Shown piece after piece: positions 1 to 7,959 of a stretch of DNA of 54,487 nt. The notes below the pieces were generated by a model. It ran no database searches, was not told the origin of the DNA, and saw only the letters and a program-made list of their open reading frames with translations. Made by a program: the position numbers and the translations under genes. Source of the DNA: Candidatus Sumerlaeia bacterium (GTDB lineage Bacteria; Sumerlaeota; Sumerlaeia; SLMS01; JAHLLQ01); the NCBI GenBank assembly GCA_019634695.1, contig JAHCAW010000025.1, positions 1 to 54,487 on the forward strand, written 5' to 3'. The number at the start of each line of letters is the position of its first letter. The first letter of the stretch is position 1.

Positions 1-73
1 TGCGGGCGGTGGCTCAATCTCGAGGAGGACGCCAATGGCCTCCCATCACCCAAGACAGTATCCCATCGTCGCC
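1..73. repeat. 73-bp direct repeat, copy 1
   Basis: Positions 1-73 match 1040-1112 with one mismatch (A at 60, G at 1099). The repeat holds the AGGAGG ribosome binding site and the first 13 codons of the gene starting at 1074. Homology stops sharply at position 74. The left end may extend beyond the window. Together the copies bracket the secreted-protein gene at 159-998. Confidence 0.95.
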
Positions 74-85
74 CCTAACCTTTAG
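35..85 (+). pseudogene. Truncated 5' end of a beta-propeller gene copy
   Basis: An ATG at 35 follows AGGAGG as in the intact gene at 1074. The first 13 codons are the same except that codon 9 reads Tyr instead of Cys. Homology is then lost, and the frame ends at TAG (83-85) after 16 codons. It looks like a duplicated gene start cut off by a rearrangement. Translation is possible, but a functional peptide is unlikely. Confidence 0.7.
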
Positions 86-158
86 CGGTTCTATCACCGG
101 AAATGACTAATGCGACTCTATTAAGCGGCCATACTTTCGGGAATACGGAGATAGCGAC

Positions 159-998
159 ATGGTGGACTCCCGATTACTGCTCATCCTGTTTCTTCTAAGC
201 CTTCAATTGGTTCTTGCATCGGCGGTTGAGCCAAGGGTCACCCGTACTGACGCGGAAGGCAATATTTGGCAGGAATCCAACGAGGTGTCCCCGTTGGAAT
301 TGTCGCGGATGATTGTCGAGGACCATCGGGACGCGGTTGGCCCAATCTCGTTGGTGCTCTACGAAGGTTCATTGGAGAGCCTCTCCCTGAAGAAGATCAG
401 GGAGGGTCCTCATTCGGATACCATCTGGGTAACGACATCCCACAAGGGGGCTGTCCCTGCCATCCCGTCGGGAGCCACTCGTGAAGAGATTGCTACAATC
501 GTTTCCGAGGAGACGAGCTTCTTTCTGTTGTTCCCGACTCCCGAATCGCTTTGCCTTGTCGACAAGGCGCTCTTGGAAGACCGGGTTGATTGGGCACTCA
601 ATCGCCGAATTCCCTCATCAACCGCAAGAGCAGAGCTATCGTATGCCGAGAGCGCGCGTTTGTTGGTGGAGGAACATGGAGGTTGGCGCTCCAATTTCCT
701 CCAGGAAGGTGTCGATGACAGGGAGTTCCGCGTTTGGGAAGTAGTGCCGGCGGAACCCACAGTCCGAAGTCTGCTCGTTTCGTCGGTCGTCGCGCGGAAC
801 CAGGCGAGCGATAAGCCCCTGCTTCGAGGCACAGTATATCTGCATGTCCATCCCCATCGAGATGTCCGACAACCGCCGGTGCGCGACAAGAAGCCGAGCA
901 ATGGGCCTGAAGAAGGTGTAGGAAACCCCGACATGGAGGAGTCGAGTGTGGTCTCGATTTCAGGCTGGCACATGACTCTCCTCCTTGGCGGGCCGTAA
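159..998 (+). CDS. Secreted protein of unknown function (paralogue A)
   Basis: This is a 279-residue protein with a typical Sec signal peptide: a hydrophobic stretch at about 5-20 that ends ASA before VEP. I do not recognise a family. It is clearly related to the gene at 2930-3784. Shared stretches include LVLYEG (VVLYEG in the paralogue), a Ser-Glu-rich segment followed by LVDK, and a later A-x-x-L-L helix, in the same order. The composition looks visibly less GC-rich than the genes after 3.8 kb. The gene lies between two 73-bp direct repeats, so it may have been inserted or duplicated here. The start has only a weak upstream purine stretch (ggagatagcgac). Function is unknown; extracytoplasmic location is inferred from the signal peptide. 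Confidence 0.75.
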   Translation: MVDSRLLLILFLLSLQLVLASAVEPRVTRTDAEGNIWQESNEVSPLELSRMIVEDHRDAVGPISLVLYEGSLESLSLKKIREGPHSDTIWVTTSHKGAVPAIPSGATREEIATIVSEETSFFLLFPTPESLCLVDKALLEDRVDWALNRRIPSSTARAELSYAESARLLVEEHGGWRSNFLQEGVDDREFRVWEVVPAEPTVRSLLVSSVVARNQASDKPLLRGTVYLHVHPHRDVRQPPVRDKKPSNGPEEGVGNPDMEESSVVSISGWHMTLLLGGP

Positions 999-1039
999 GG
1001 CAGCGCTGGGGTCCGGGAGTGATCCCGGGTCGATGCGCG

Positions 1040-1112
1040 TGCGGGCGGTGGCTCAATCTCGAGGAGGACGCCAATGGCCTCCCATCACCCAAGACAGTGT
1101 CCCATCGTCGCC
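1040..1112. repeat. 73-bp direct repeat, copy 2
   Basis: This copy spans the leader, ribosome binding site and first 13 codons of the intact gene at 1074. It matches positions 1-73 with one mismatch. Because it lies inside a full-length gene, it is probably the source copy. Confidence 0.95.
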
Positions 1113-2741
1113 ATCGCCTGCTTGCTTGCAGCGCTCGTTGCTCCAGGACTCGCGCCCGGAGACGCCCGTCAGAGCAGTCTCTTCGAACTCGCCCTGCGCC
1201 AGATCGAGACCCCGGTCGGAGTCGCGCGGATCGACCGAGGAACGATGCACCAACCGGGGCGGGGGTTTCTGCTGGGAGAGCGCGTCGTCACGACACCTCC
1301 CGGAGAGAACGTGAACGTCTTCACGGCAACGGATGACTGCCTCGTCTTCTCAACGGTTATCGACCTCGGCCTTCTGACCTGGAAGAACCGTGTGTACCGA
1401 TTCGATTTCGATGCCGAGAAGCCCGTTCTGCTGCTCGACGGAGGAGCACGATACGGTCTGCACGGCGTCAGCCCTTCGGGTGACGAGATCCTCCTGACCA
1501 TCGACCCGACGGATCTCGAGAAGATCAAGAACGAGACGTACCAGATCAATATCAAGCGCAAGGCCGCGATACTGAATCTTCGGTCGGGTGCGATTACGGT
1601 CATCGCGGACTTCTGGGGCGAATGGGCGCCCGTGATGCGTTGGAGCCCAGACGGAACACGCGTGGCGATGATCCTGCAACAGGGGGTCCCCCCACAGTTC
1701 CTCGAGTGGAATCGTGGCACCGGCACGCAGCGGAGCCTCATCCCGGATGGGGTGCCAGTCTCTGGCGGTGTGCTCTATCTCCCGGACAGCTCCTTGGTGG
1801 TCACGCTCTCGAACAACCCCGCGGACGAGTCGATGCCTTGGGGCAATTATCATCTCGACCTGCAAGACCGGCTGACTTTCCTGGACAACGATATTGTCAG
1901 CCTGAGGGCCGCCACCATCGAGCAGTCGGACGACGGGGAGCCCGTGATTGTGCTAACCGGTCAGTTGGGCAAGGCACGTGAATCGACGACGCCAGTCGAC
2001 CCCTTTCAGATCGGCTCGCGGCGGATTCCGCTCGATCCCGCAGGCCGTCAACCTGTTCCCGAGGCCACGATCGACTACTGGTCCGGGCACACGACCACGA
2101 AGGAGTTCGAGTTCTCCGGTCGCCGGATCGAATCGCGCCGGGGCGAGCACACACACTCCCTGGTGTATCGCCGCGATGGCGTGGAGAAGACGTTGCTGGA
2201 GAGGCGGAACTTCGTCGGCATCCTGACGACGCATGCGCATCGCGCGGTCGTCGCCACGCAGGAAGAGGGCGCGGCGACGTCCGGCGAGAAGCAACTGGTG
2301 CTAGTCGACATGCTGGGCGGCGAGACGACACCCTTCTACACCTACAGCGGCCAAATGCCGCCGAAGGTGTTTCTCGACAAGCCGGGCAGTCGGGTTCAGG
2401 TTCTGAGTCCCACCGGGGTGCTGTTCGAGTTCGATCCGCGTGCCAAGAAGCTGCAGCGATTGACCCCCGAGGGCGCGCATGTTCTTCGATTCCTGCGGCC
2501 CTCGCACGACTGGACGGTCTTCCACACGCTCGGCTGGATCGATGGCGATGGCAAGCGGCAGGATGGTCTGTATCTTGTCGGCGCGGACCCGGACAGGCCA
2601 AAGCGACTGCCCGTCGACGAAGCCTCGTCGATGGAGAATCTCCGATACGACGCGGCGACGCGCGAAGTGCTCGTCGACGTCGTGGTGGGCATGAGTCCCT
2701 CCGGGACGAACTACGAGACCCGGCGGGTCAAATTGCCGTAG
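1074..2741 (+). CDS. Secreted beta-propeller-like protein
   Basis: This is a 555-residue protein. The ATG follows AGGAGG with 7-nt spacing, which fixes the start. Residues 1-31 form a Sec signal peptide (hydrophobic IACLLAALVAPGLA). The rest has blade-like repeats, the best being MRWSPDGTRVAM, a classic TolB/WD40-like (PD40) strand. Several G-x-x-L-x-D turns recur, and there are no membrane segments after the signal. It sits between two paralogous secreted proteins, so the three may work together outside the cytoplasm. Catalytic residues of prolyl oligopeptidases are absent, so a binding or scaffold role is more likely than peptidase activity. The exact family is not recognised. Confidence 0.75.
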   Translation: MASHHPRQCPIVAIACLLAALVAPGLAPGDARQSSLFELALRQIETPVGVARIDRGTMHQPGRGFLLGERVVTTPPGENVNVFTATDDCLVFSTVIDLGLLTWKNRVYRFDFDAEKPVLLLDGGARYGLHGVSPSGDEILLTIDPTDLEKIKNETYQINIKRKAAILNLRSGAITVIADFWGEWAPVMRWSPDGTRVAMILQQGVPPQFLEWNRGTGTQRSLIPDGVPVSGGVLYLPDSSLVVTLSNNPADESMPWGNYHLDLQDRLTFLDNDIVSLRAATIEQSDDGEPVIVLTGQLGKARESTTPVDPFQIGSRRIPLDPAGRQPVPEATIDYWSGHTTTKEFEFSGRRIESRRGEHTHSLVYRRDGVEKTLLERRNFVGILTTHAHRAVVATQEEGAATSGEKQLVLVDMLGGETTPFYTYSGQMPPKVFLDKPGSRVQVLSPTGVLFEFDPRAKKLQRLTPEGAHVLRFLRPSHDWTVFHTLGWIDGDGKRQDGLYLVGADPDRPKRLPVDEASSMENLRYDAATREVLVDVVVGMSPSGTNYETRRVKLP

Positions 2742-2929
2742 CCTGCGGGTGCGACCCGGTCTCGCGCCTCGATCTCACGCTCGGTGGACCGCAATGCCAC
2801 TCGCCGCAGTCAAGCCCTCGACAGCATCCCTCGAATCGCCACAGCCTATCGGGGGCGCTTCCTGACCCTTGCCCACCCGCGGCCTCGGACTCCAAAGTCT
2901 TCGTGTAAGAACCAGGTGGGTGACAGACG

Positions 2930-3784
2930 ATGACTTCGCGCCGTTGGTTTTGCTTGTTTAGCTTGTTGATCGGGCCGCCGTGCCTCGTCATCCTGTCGAT
3001 CGCGCTGGCCGAGTCTCCACCTCCCAATTCAGCGGGATCGCATCTTGCCGAGTTCGAGGCTGCCCAAGAGCGGGTTCGGTCGCTGATGGACGCCCCTCCG
3101 GAAGTGGTGGTGCGCGACACGGCTTCCGGCCAGCGGACCGCTCGAGCGTTGCTCGGCTGGGCGCGCGAGCGTGGCCTGAGTTGCGTCGTGCTTTACGAGG
3201 GCACGCACCAGCATTTGGAGACAGTCGCGCACTCGGGGGTGCGGCCTGACTTTCGGGGGCTGGACAACACCACTGTGGTGACATGGCGGACAGTGGAGTA
3301 CTCTCGCAGCATCGACCTCTTGGACGCGACCGAGCAGGACGTCGCGGAGAAGATTTCCAGCGAGTCGGACTTCGTGCTGGTGAAGACTTCGGACGTGCTG
3401 GCGCTCGTGGACAAGAAGCTCCACGCCGATGCGAAGTGGTCCATGGGGCAGCCGATTCTTCCCGCAATCGGCGAGAAGCAGGAACGCCTGAAGTTCGCTC
3501 AGGCCGAGGCGCTCCTGCGCGACCACTTCGGCATGCGGCGCGGCGCCTTTGGCGAGGTTCCCGCCTCGATTGCCAAGGGTGTTGTTTGGGAAAGGGAGCG
3601 CGACGCCGACACGGAGTTGCTGGTGCGGGACCTTGTCGGACGCATGGCGGCCCTCCGCGCCGAGTCGGACAAGCGACCCGTCGCCTGGCAGGTCTTGCCG
3701 CTGACTCCGCCCGTCGACGTGGAAGATTGGCCGGAGGAGTTCGCCGCAACGGCCAGAGGTTCCTGGAAGCTGCTGAGAATCTGA
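2930..3784 (+). CDS. Secreted protein of unknown function (paralogue B)
   Basis: This is a 284-residue protein with an N-terminal signal peptide (hydrophobic core about residues 8-27, ending LAES). It is homologous to the protein at 159-998. The shared motifs run in the same order: VVLYEG, then a Ser-Glu block before LVDKK, then an A-x-A-L-L-R-D-H helix, then a DK-P segment near the C terminus. No catalytic motif is obvious. A 188-bp gap separates it from the propeller gene, with the sequence ggtgggtgac upstream of the ATG. The stop codon is followed 2 nt later by an ATG in the frame of the next gene, so read-through coupling with the sugar cassette is possible. Function is unknown. Confidence 0.7.
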   Translation: MTSRRWFCLFSLLIGPPCLVILSIALAESPPPNSAGSHLAEFEAAQERVRSLMDAPPEVVVRDTASGQRTARALLGWARERGLSCVVLYEGTHQHLETVAHSGVRPDFRGLDNTTVVTWRTVEYSRSIDLLDATEQDVAEKISSESDFVLVKTSDVLALVDKKLHADAKWSMGQPILPAIGEKQERLKFAQAEALLRDHFGMRRGAFGEVPASIAKGVVWERERDADTELLVRDLVGRMAALRAESDKRPVAWQVLPLTPPVDVEDWPEEFAATARGSWKLLRI

Positions 3785-3891
3785 CCATGCGGTCTGGCCC
3801 GTCGCCGGGCGGCAAGGATTCCATTGCCCGGCGGGCGGGGCCGGGCGAGCAATCGGGCAATTCCGATGCCCCGGAGGCTTGCTCGCCGCCC

Positions 3892-5043
3892 ATGAAGTTC
3901 GTCGCGCTGATGCCGCTTCGCGGCGGGTCGGTTTCGATTCCGCGCAAGAACCTGCGGGACCTTGCCGGGCGGCCGCTCTTCGCCTGGGCGTTGGGGGCTG
4001 CGCGCGACAGCGGGCTGTTCGACAGCGTGTGGGTCTCGACCGACGACGACGAGATTGCGGCCGCGGCGGCGCGCGAGGGAGCCCGGGTGCACCGGCGCGC
4101 GCCCGAAACGGCCACCGCGACGGCCAGTTCCGAATCCGCCATGATCGACTTCGCGGCCGCGTGCGGCTGGGACTTCGACGTGCTGGCGCTGGTGCAGGCG
4201 ACGTCGCCGCTGACGCGGCCGGAGGACTTTCGCGCGGCAGCCGAACGGTTTCGCGCCGAGGGGGCCGACTCGCTCGTGACGGTGGCGCGCCAGCATCGCT
4301 TTCGCTGGTCGCCGGAGGGCAGGGCGTTGAACTACGATCCGGCCGCGCGGCCGCGCCGGCAGGACTGGAGCGGCGAACTCGTCGAGAACGGCGCGTTCTA
4401 CTTCACCACGCGCGATCTGTTGCGCGCGAGCGGTTGCCGACTGGGCGGCCGCGTTGCCGTGCACGAGATGGCCGCGGTCACGGCCTACGAACTCGACGAA
4501 CCCGACGACTGGACGATCCTGGAGGCGCTGGTGCGGCGGCACGGGCATCGTCCGGCGGGCCGGCCGGTGCGCCTGTTCGTGATGGACGTGGACGGCGTGC
4601 TGAACGACGCGGGGTTCTACTATTCGGAGACGGGCGAGGCGCTGAAGAAGTTCAGCACTCGGGACGGAGCGGGCCTGGACATGCTGCGGCGCGCCGGTGT
4701 GGAGCGCGGCATCATCACGGGCGAGAGCACGGGCTTTGCGCCGGCGCGGGCGCGCAAGCTGGGCATCACGCGGATCGAGCTCGGGTGCAGCGACAAGTTG
4801 CCGGTGCTCGATGCGTGGCGGCGCGAGCTGAGCCTGGAGTGGGACGAGGTGGTCTACATTGGCGACGACCTGGCGGACATTCCCTGCGTGCGCGCGGCGG
4901 GACTGGGCGCGTGCCCGCGCGATGCCGAGCCCGAGGTGCGCGCGGTGGCCGACTTCATCTGCACGCACGACGGCGGCCGCGGAGCCGTCCGCGAACTCAT
5001 CCGCCACCTGATTGCGGCGGGTCGCATCGAGGGATTGCCATGA
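3892..5043 (+). CDS. CMP-nonulosonate cytidylyltransferase fused to HAD (KdsC-like) phosphatase
   Basis: This 383-residue two-domain protein activates a sialic-acid-like sugar with CTP. Residues 1-220 are the cytidylyltransferase: RGGS at 10-13, IPRKN at 16-20, VWVSTDDDEI at 47-55, QATSP at 102-106, RPRRQDWSGEL about 153-163. Residues 226-383 are a KdsC-like HAD domain with DVDGVLND (D232, D234), TGE at 276-278, DK (K302) and GDDLAD at 324-329, so all phosphatase motifs look intact. Order and many motifs resemble vertebrate CMAS more than typical stand-alone bacterial NeuA. The usual Lys of GGSK is Val14. ATG 3892 is chosen because it gives the normal N-terminal strand; an in-frame ATG at 3787 would add 35 low-complexity residues. 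It overlaps the next gene (ATGA). Confidence 0.88.
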   Translation: MKFVALMPLRGGSVSIPRKNLRDLAGRPLFAWALGAARDSGLFDSVWVSTDDDEIAAAAAREGARVHRRAPETATATASSESAMIDFAAACGWDFDVLALVQATSPLTRPEDFRAAAERFRAEGADSLVTVARQHRFRWSPEGRALNYDPAARPRRQDWSGELVENGAFYFTTRDLLRASGCRLGGRVAVHEMAAVTAYELDEPDDWTILEALVRRHGHRPAGRPVRLFVMDVDGVLNDAGFYYSETGEALKKFSTRDGAGLDMLRRAGVERGIITGESTGFAPARARKLGITRIELGCSDKLPVLDAWRRELSLEWDEVVYIGDDLADIPCVRAAGLGACPRDAEPEVRAVADFICTHDGGRGAVRELIRHLIAAGRIEGLP

Positions 5044-5918
5044 ACGCACCCGCATCGCCCGCCCCGCCGATCGTCATCGCGGAGATCGGCTGCAACCATC
5101 GCGGCGACGTGCAGACGGCGCGCGAGTTGATCGTCGTCGCCAAGACCTGCGGCGCCGCCTTCGCCAAGTTCCAGAAGCGTTGCCCGCGCGAGTGTCTGAC
5201 GCCCCAGCGCTACGCCGCGCCCTACGACAACCCGCACAGCTATGGCCGCACCTACGGCGAGCACCGCGAGTTCCTGGAATTCCCCGCCGCCGTGCACGCC
5301 GACCTCAAGGCCTACGCCGAGGACCACGGCATCCAGTACACGACCAGCGTGTGGGACATGACGAGCGCGCGCGAGATCGCCGCGCTGAATCCCCGCCTCA
5401 TCAAGGTGCCCAGCGCCTGCTCGAACCATCTCGACATGCTGCGCCTGCTGCGCGACGAGTACGCCGGCGAGGTGCACATCAGCGCCGGCATGAGCACGCT
5501 CGACGAACTCGACCGCGCGGTGGACATCTTCGCGCAATGCCCGGACCGCCTCGTGCTCTACTCCTGCACGTCGGGCTATCCCGTGCCGCCCGAGGACGTG
5601 TGCCTGCTCGAGATTCCGCGCTTGCAGGAGCGCTATCGCGGTCGCGTGCGCGAGATCGGCTTCTCCGGCCATCACAACGGCATCGCCATCGACATCGCGG
5701 CGTACATGCTCGGCGCGCGCATCATCGAGCGGCACTTCACGCTCGACCGCACATGGAAAGGAACGGACCACGCGGCCAGCCTCGAACCGCAGGGACTCGG
5801 CAAGCTGGTGCGCGACCTGCAATCCGTCCGCAAGGCGCTCGCCACCAAGCGCACCGAGATCCTGCCGATCGAGCAGCCCCAGCGCGAAAAGCTCAAGCAT
5901 GCCGGCCCCGCCACCTGA
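5040..5918 (+). CDS. Nonulosonic acid synthase, NeuB/NANS-like, without SAF domain
   Basis: This 292-residue TIM-barrel enzyme is expected to condense phosphoenolpyruvate with a hexosamine or hexose to make a nine-carbon sugar acid. Family motifs include IAEIGCNHRGD (13-23), FAKFQK (41-46), IKVPSACSNH (121-130), SAGMSTLDEL (148-157), a GFSGHH segment with H211, ERHFTLDR with H232, and DHAASLEP (243-250). H211 and H232 fit the two metal-binding histidines. The protein stops just after the barrel. The roughly 60-residue C-terminal SAF (antifreeze-like) domain of typical NeuB is absent, and no SAF sequence follows in another frame, because a different gene starts at 5899. The start overlaps the upstream stop (ATGA), which implies translational coupling. 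Confidence 0.87.
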   Translation: MNAPASPAPPIVIAEIGCNHRGDVQTARELIVVAKTCGAAFAKFQKRCPRECLTPQRYAAPYDNPHSYGRTYGEHREFLEFPAAVHADLKAYAEDHGIQYTTSVWDMTSAREIAALNPRLIKVPSACSNHLDMLRLLRDEYAGEVHISAGMSTLDELDRAVDIFAQCPDRLVLYSCTSGYPVPPEDVCLLEIPRLQERYRGRVREIGFSGHHNGIAIDIAAYMLGARIIERHFTLDRTWKGTDHAASLEPQGLGKLVRDLQSVRKALATKRTEILPIEQPQREKLKHAGPAT

Positions 5919-6714
5919 GCCCGCCGCGCACGGCGACACCTTCATCCTCGGCTCGGGCCCCAGCCTGACGCGACTCGACGACGCCCAGCGCCACTTCCTC
6001 GACGCCCAGCCGTTCGTCTTCGCAATGAACAAGTACCTGCTCTACTGGGACCGCATCGGCGTGCACCCGTCGCATGCCTTCCTGGCGGACACGCACTTCC
6101 CGGCGTACCTTGTCCTGCAGCGATCCGTGCGCCGCGCACGCGAATTGCGGCGGACGCCGGTCTTCTGCCTGCACCGCGACTACGCGCGCTTCGTCAACGC
6201 GCCGTTGGGCGCGCGCCTGCGTGCGCTGCCCGACATGGCGCGCCTGCTCTGGCGCGCCCGCGGCACGCCCGTGCGCTTCCTCTCCGTGCCCGAGGTGCTG
6301 TTCTTCGACAGCGGCATCGCGAACGACCTGCCGCTCGTGTGGGCACGCTCGCTCGACGAGCCGCTCTACTTCTATCGCGGCTCGCTGTCGGTGCTGCTGA
6401 ACCTGGCGACCATCCTGAACCCGGGTCGACCGATTCACCTGCTCGGCGTGGACATGAACACTCCCGTGGCGTTCTACGAAGACGCGGTGGCGCGCGAGCG
6501 CCGCCTGCACGATCGCTACCGCGCCATCGGCGAGCGCGAGGGTGTGCATCCCACCGTCGCGGTCATCGACGGCACTCCCGGAATCCTGCATCGCTGGGAG
6601 TTCATGGCACGCTCGTGCGCGGACGCCGGCTGCCCGATCGACAACGCGAATGCGGAGAGCCTGCTCGTGCAGCGCGGGCTGTGTGCCTACAATCCGGTGC
6701 CGTCGGCGCCGTGA
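5899..6714 (+). CDS. GT42/DUF115-like predicted glycosyltransferase (sialyltransferase-like)
   Basis: This 271-residue protein overlaps the synthase by 20 nt in another frame. It begins with FILGSGPSL, a nucleotide-sugar-binding start found in GT42 sialyltransferases (GNGPSL) and DUF115 proteins. It continues with an AMNKYLLYW segment where GT42 has NQFYFED, and a RGSLSVLLNLA helix followed by IHLLGVDMN where GT42 has a Ser-Gly helix and LSGIDF. The end, NANAESLL, resembles the C-terminal PNSLL of Campylobacter Cst proteins. Placement directly after CMP-sugar synthetase and synthase genes supports transfer of a nonulosonic acid to a glycan or protein. A DUF115 flagellin-type transferase is the main alternative. 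There is no signal peptide or membrane segment, so it is probably cytoplasmic. Confidence 0.65.
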   Translation: MPAPPPEPAAHGDTFILGSGPSLTRLDDAQRHFLDAQPFVFAMNKYLLYWDRIGVHPSHAFLADTHFPAYLVLQRSVRRARELRRTPVFCLHRDYARFVNAPLGARLRALPDMARLLWRARGTPVRFLSVPEVLFFDSGIANDLPLVWARSLDEPLYFYRGSLSVLLNLATILNPGRPIHLLGVDMNTPVAFYEDAVARERRLHDRYRAIGEREGVHPTVAVIDGTPGILHRWEFMARSCADAGCPIDNANAESLLVQRGLCAYNPVPSAP

Positions 6715-6717
6715 GGT

Positions 6718-7923
6718 TCAGACGGTGCAGTCTGCGGGACCGACCCACAGGCGGCCGGCGACGCGTTCCTTCCAGCCCGGTGCGTCGATGTGCGGAGGCT
6801 TGTTGGGCCAGCCCGCCGCCACCAGCGCCGCGGTCTCGTCCCAGGGCTTCAGGCCGCTGAGCGCATCGAGCGCCGTCACGTTGCAGCCGCCGACGGCGTT
6901 GGACATCTTCAGTGCCTCCTCCAGCGGCAAGCCGCGCAGGAAGGCCGCAAGGAAGCCCGCGATCGACGAGTCGCCCGATCCCGTCGCCGAGCCCATGTTC
7001 TCCACATGGAAGGCGGCGTGCCAGAGTTCGCGGTCCGCCCACGAGGCACGTTGCGTGTCGGTCATCGGCGCAAGGCCGGCCAATGCTGCCGCGTCCGCCG
7101 TGCGCGTGTAAATGCCGCGGTGGCCGCACTTGATGTTCACGATCTTCGGGCCCATCGCACGCAGCTCGTTTGCAAGGCGCGAAACGAGGTCGGCGCCGAT
7201 GAAGTCGAGCAGTTCGACGTGCGTGCCGAGTGCCTCGTCGCGCATGGCGAGGAAGCGCGGGCGGTCGAGCATGAACAGCGACTCCTCGGCGCTGGGCAGG
7301 AACAGGTCCACCCACGGCAGCGTCGCCTCGAGCACGCGGCGCCACTCGACGCGGCCGGACTCGGATGCCGGGTCCGGCAGCGACATGTCGAGGCTGGTGA
7401 CAACGTGGGGGTGGGTCTGTTTCACAAGGCGGAAGATCTCCGCCAGGCGCGCGCCGTCGTTCGCGTAGAGGTTGCGCATCAGCGGCGGGTAGCCGAGGTG
7501 GAAGACCTTCGCGCGGCCAACGACATCGAGGTTCACGTCCTCGGGCCCGTATGTGTTGTTGGCGCCCGGGCAGTGCAGGAACATGCGGTCGATGTTCGGC
7601 GGCGCGAGCACGACGGTGTAGGAGGTCTGCTCGCCGGGCACGCGCACCATGGACTTCTCGAGGCCTCGCTGCGCGAGCAACCCAAGCAGCGTGCCGGAGA
7701 GGTCGTCATCGCCGACCTTGCCCATCAACTCCGCGCGCATGCCGAGGATGCCGAGGCCGATGCCGGTGTTCGATACCGGGCCGCCGGTCGACAACGTCAG
7801 GCCGCCCATCTGCGTAAGCTTGCCCGGGCGGAAGAGTTCGGAGAACTCGCCCGCGGAGGCGAAGCGCGGGATCAGGTCGAGACAAATGTGGCCGGCGACC
7901 ACGACGTCGATGGATGGGGTCAT
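6718..7923 (-). CDS. PfkB-family (ribokinase-like) sugar kinase
   Basis: This is a 401-residue kinase, longer than the usual 300-330. The N-terminal signature is STGGPVSNTGIGLGILG (45-61). The C-terminal PfkB signature is ATGSGDSSIAG (313-323), with the anion hole GSGD at 315-318 and the expected catalytic base D318. The sugar substrate cannot be read from the sequence. An insertion rich in Leu and Arg at about 215-250 and a C-terminal tail of about 45 residues account for the extra length. It lies 36 bp downstream of the GH38-like gene on the same strand, so the two are probably co-transcribed and may act on the same released sugar. It converges on the nonulosonic cassette with only 3 bp between stops. 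Confidence 0.85.
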   Translation of the reverse strand: MTPSIDVVVAGHICLDLIPRFASAGEFSELFRPGKLTQMGGLTLSTGGPVSNTGIGLGILGMRAELMGKVGDDDLSGTLLGLLAQRGLEKSMVRVPGEQTSYTVVLAPPNIDRMFLHCPGANNTYGPEDVNLDVVGRAKVFHLGYPPLMRNLYANDGARLAEIFRLVKQTHPHVVTSLDMSLPDPASESGRVEWRRVLEATLPWVDLFLPSAEESLFMLDRPRFLAMRDEALGTHVELLDFIGADLVSRLANELRAMGPKIVNIKCGHRGIYTRTADAAALAGLAPMTDTQRASWADRELWHAAFHVENMGSATGSGDSSIAGFLAAFLRGLPLEEALKMSNAVGGCNVTALDALSGLKPWDETAALVAAGWPNKPPHIDAPGWKERVAGRLWVGPADCTV

Positions 7924-7959
7924 GGGAAGGAGGATGCTCCTGCGGGATGAAGTGGCCGG

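Noticed and set aside
6718..7923. PfkB kinase as a ManNAc kinase for the nonulosonic cassette
   Set aside because: Known ManNAc kinases are ROK family, the gene is on the opposite strand, and it groups with the GH38-like gene; the sugar cannot be read from the sequence.
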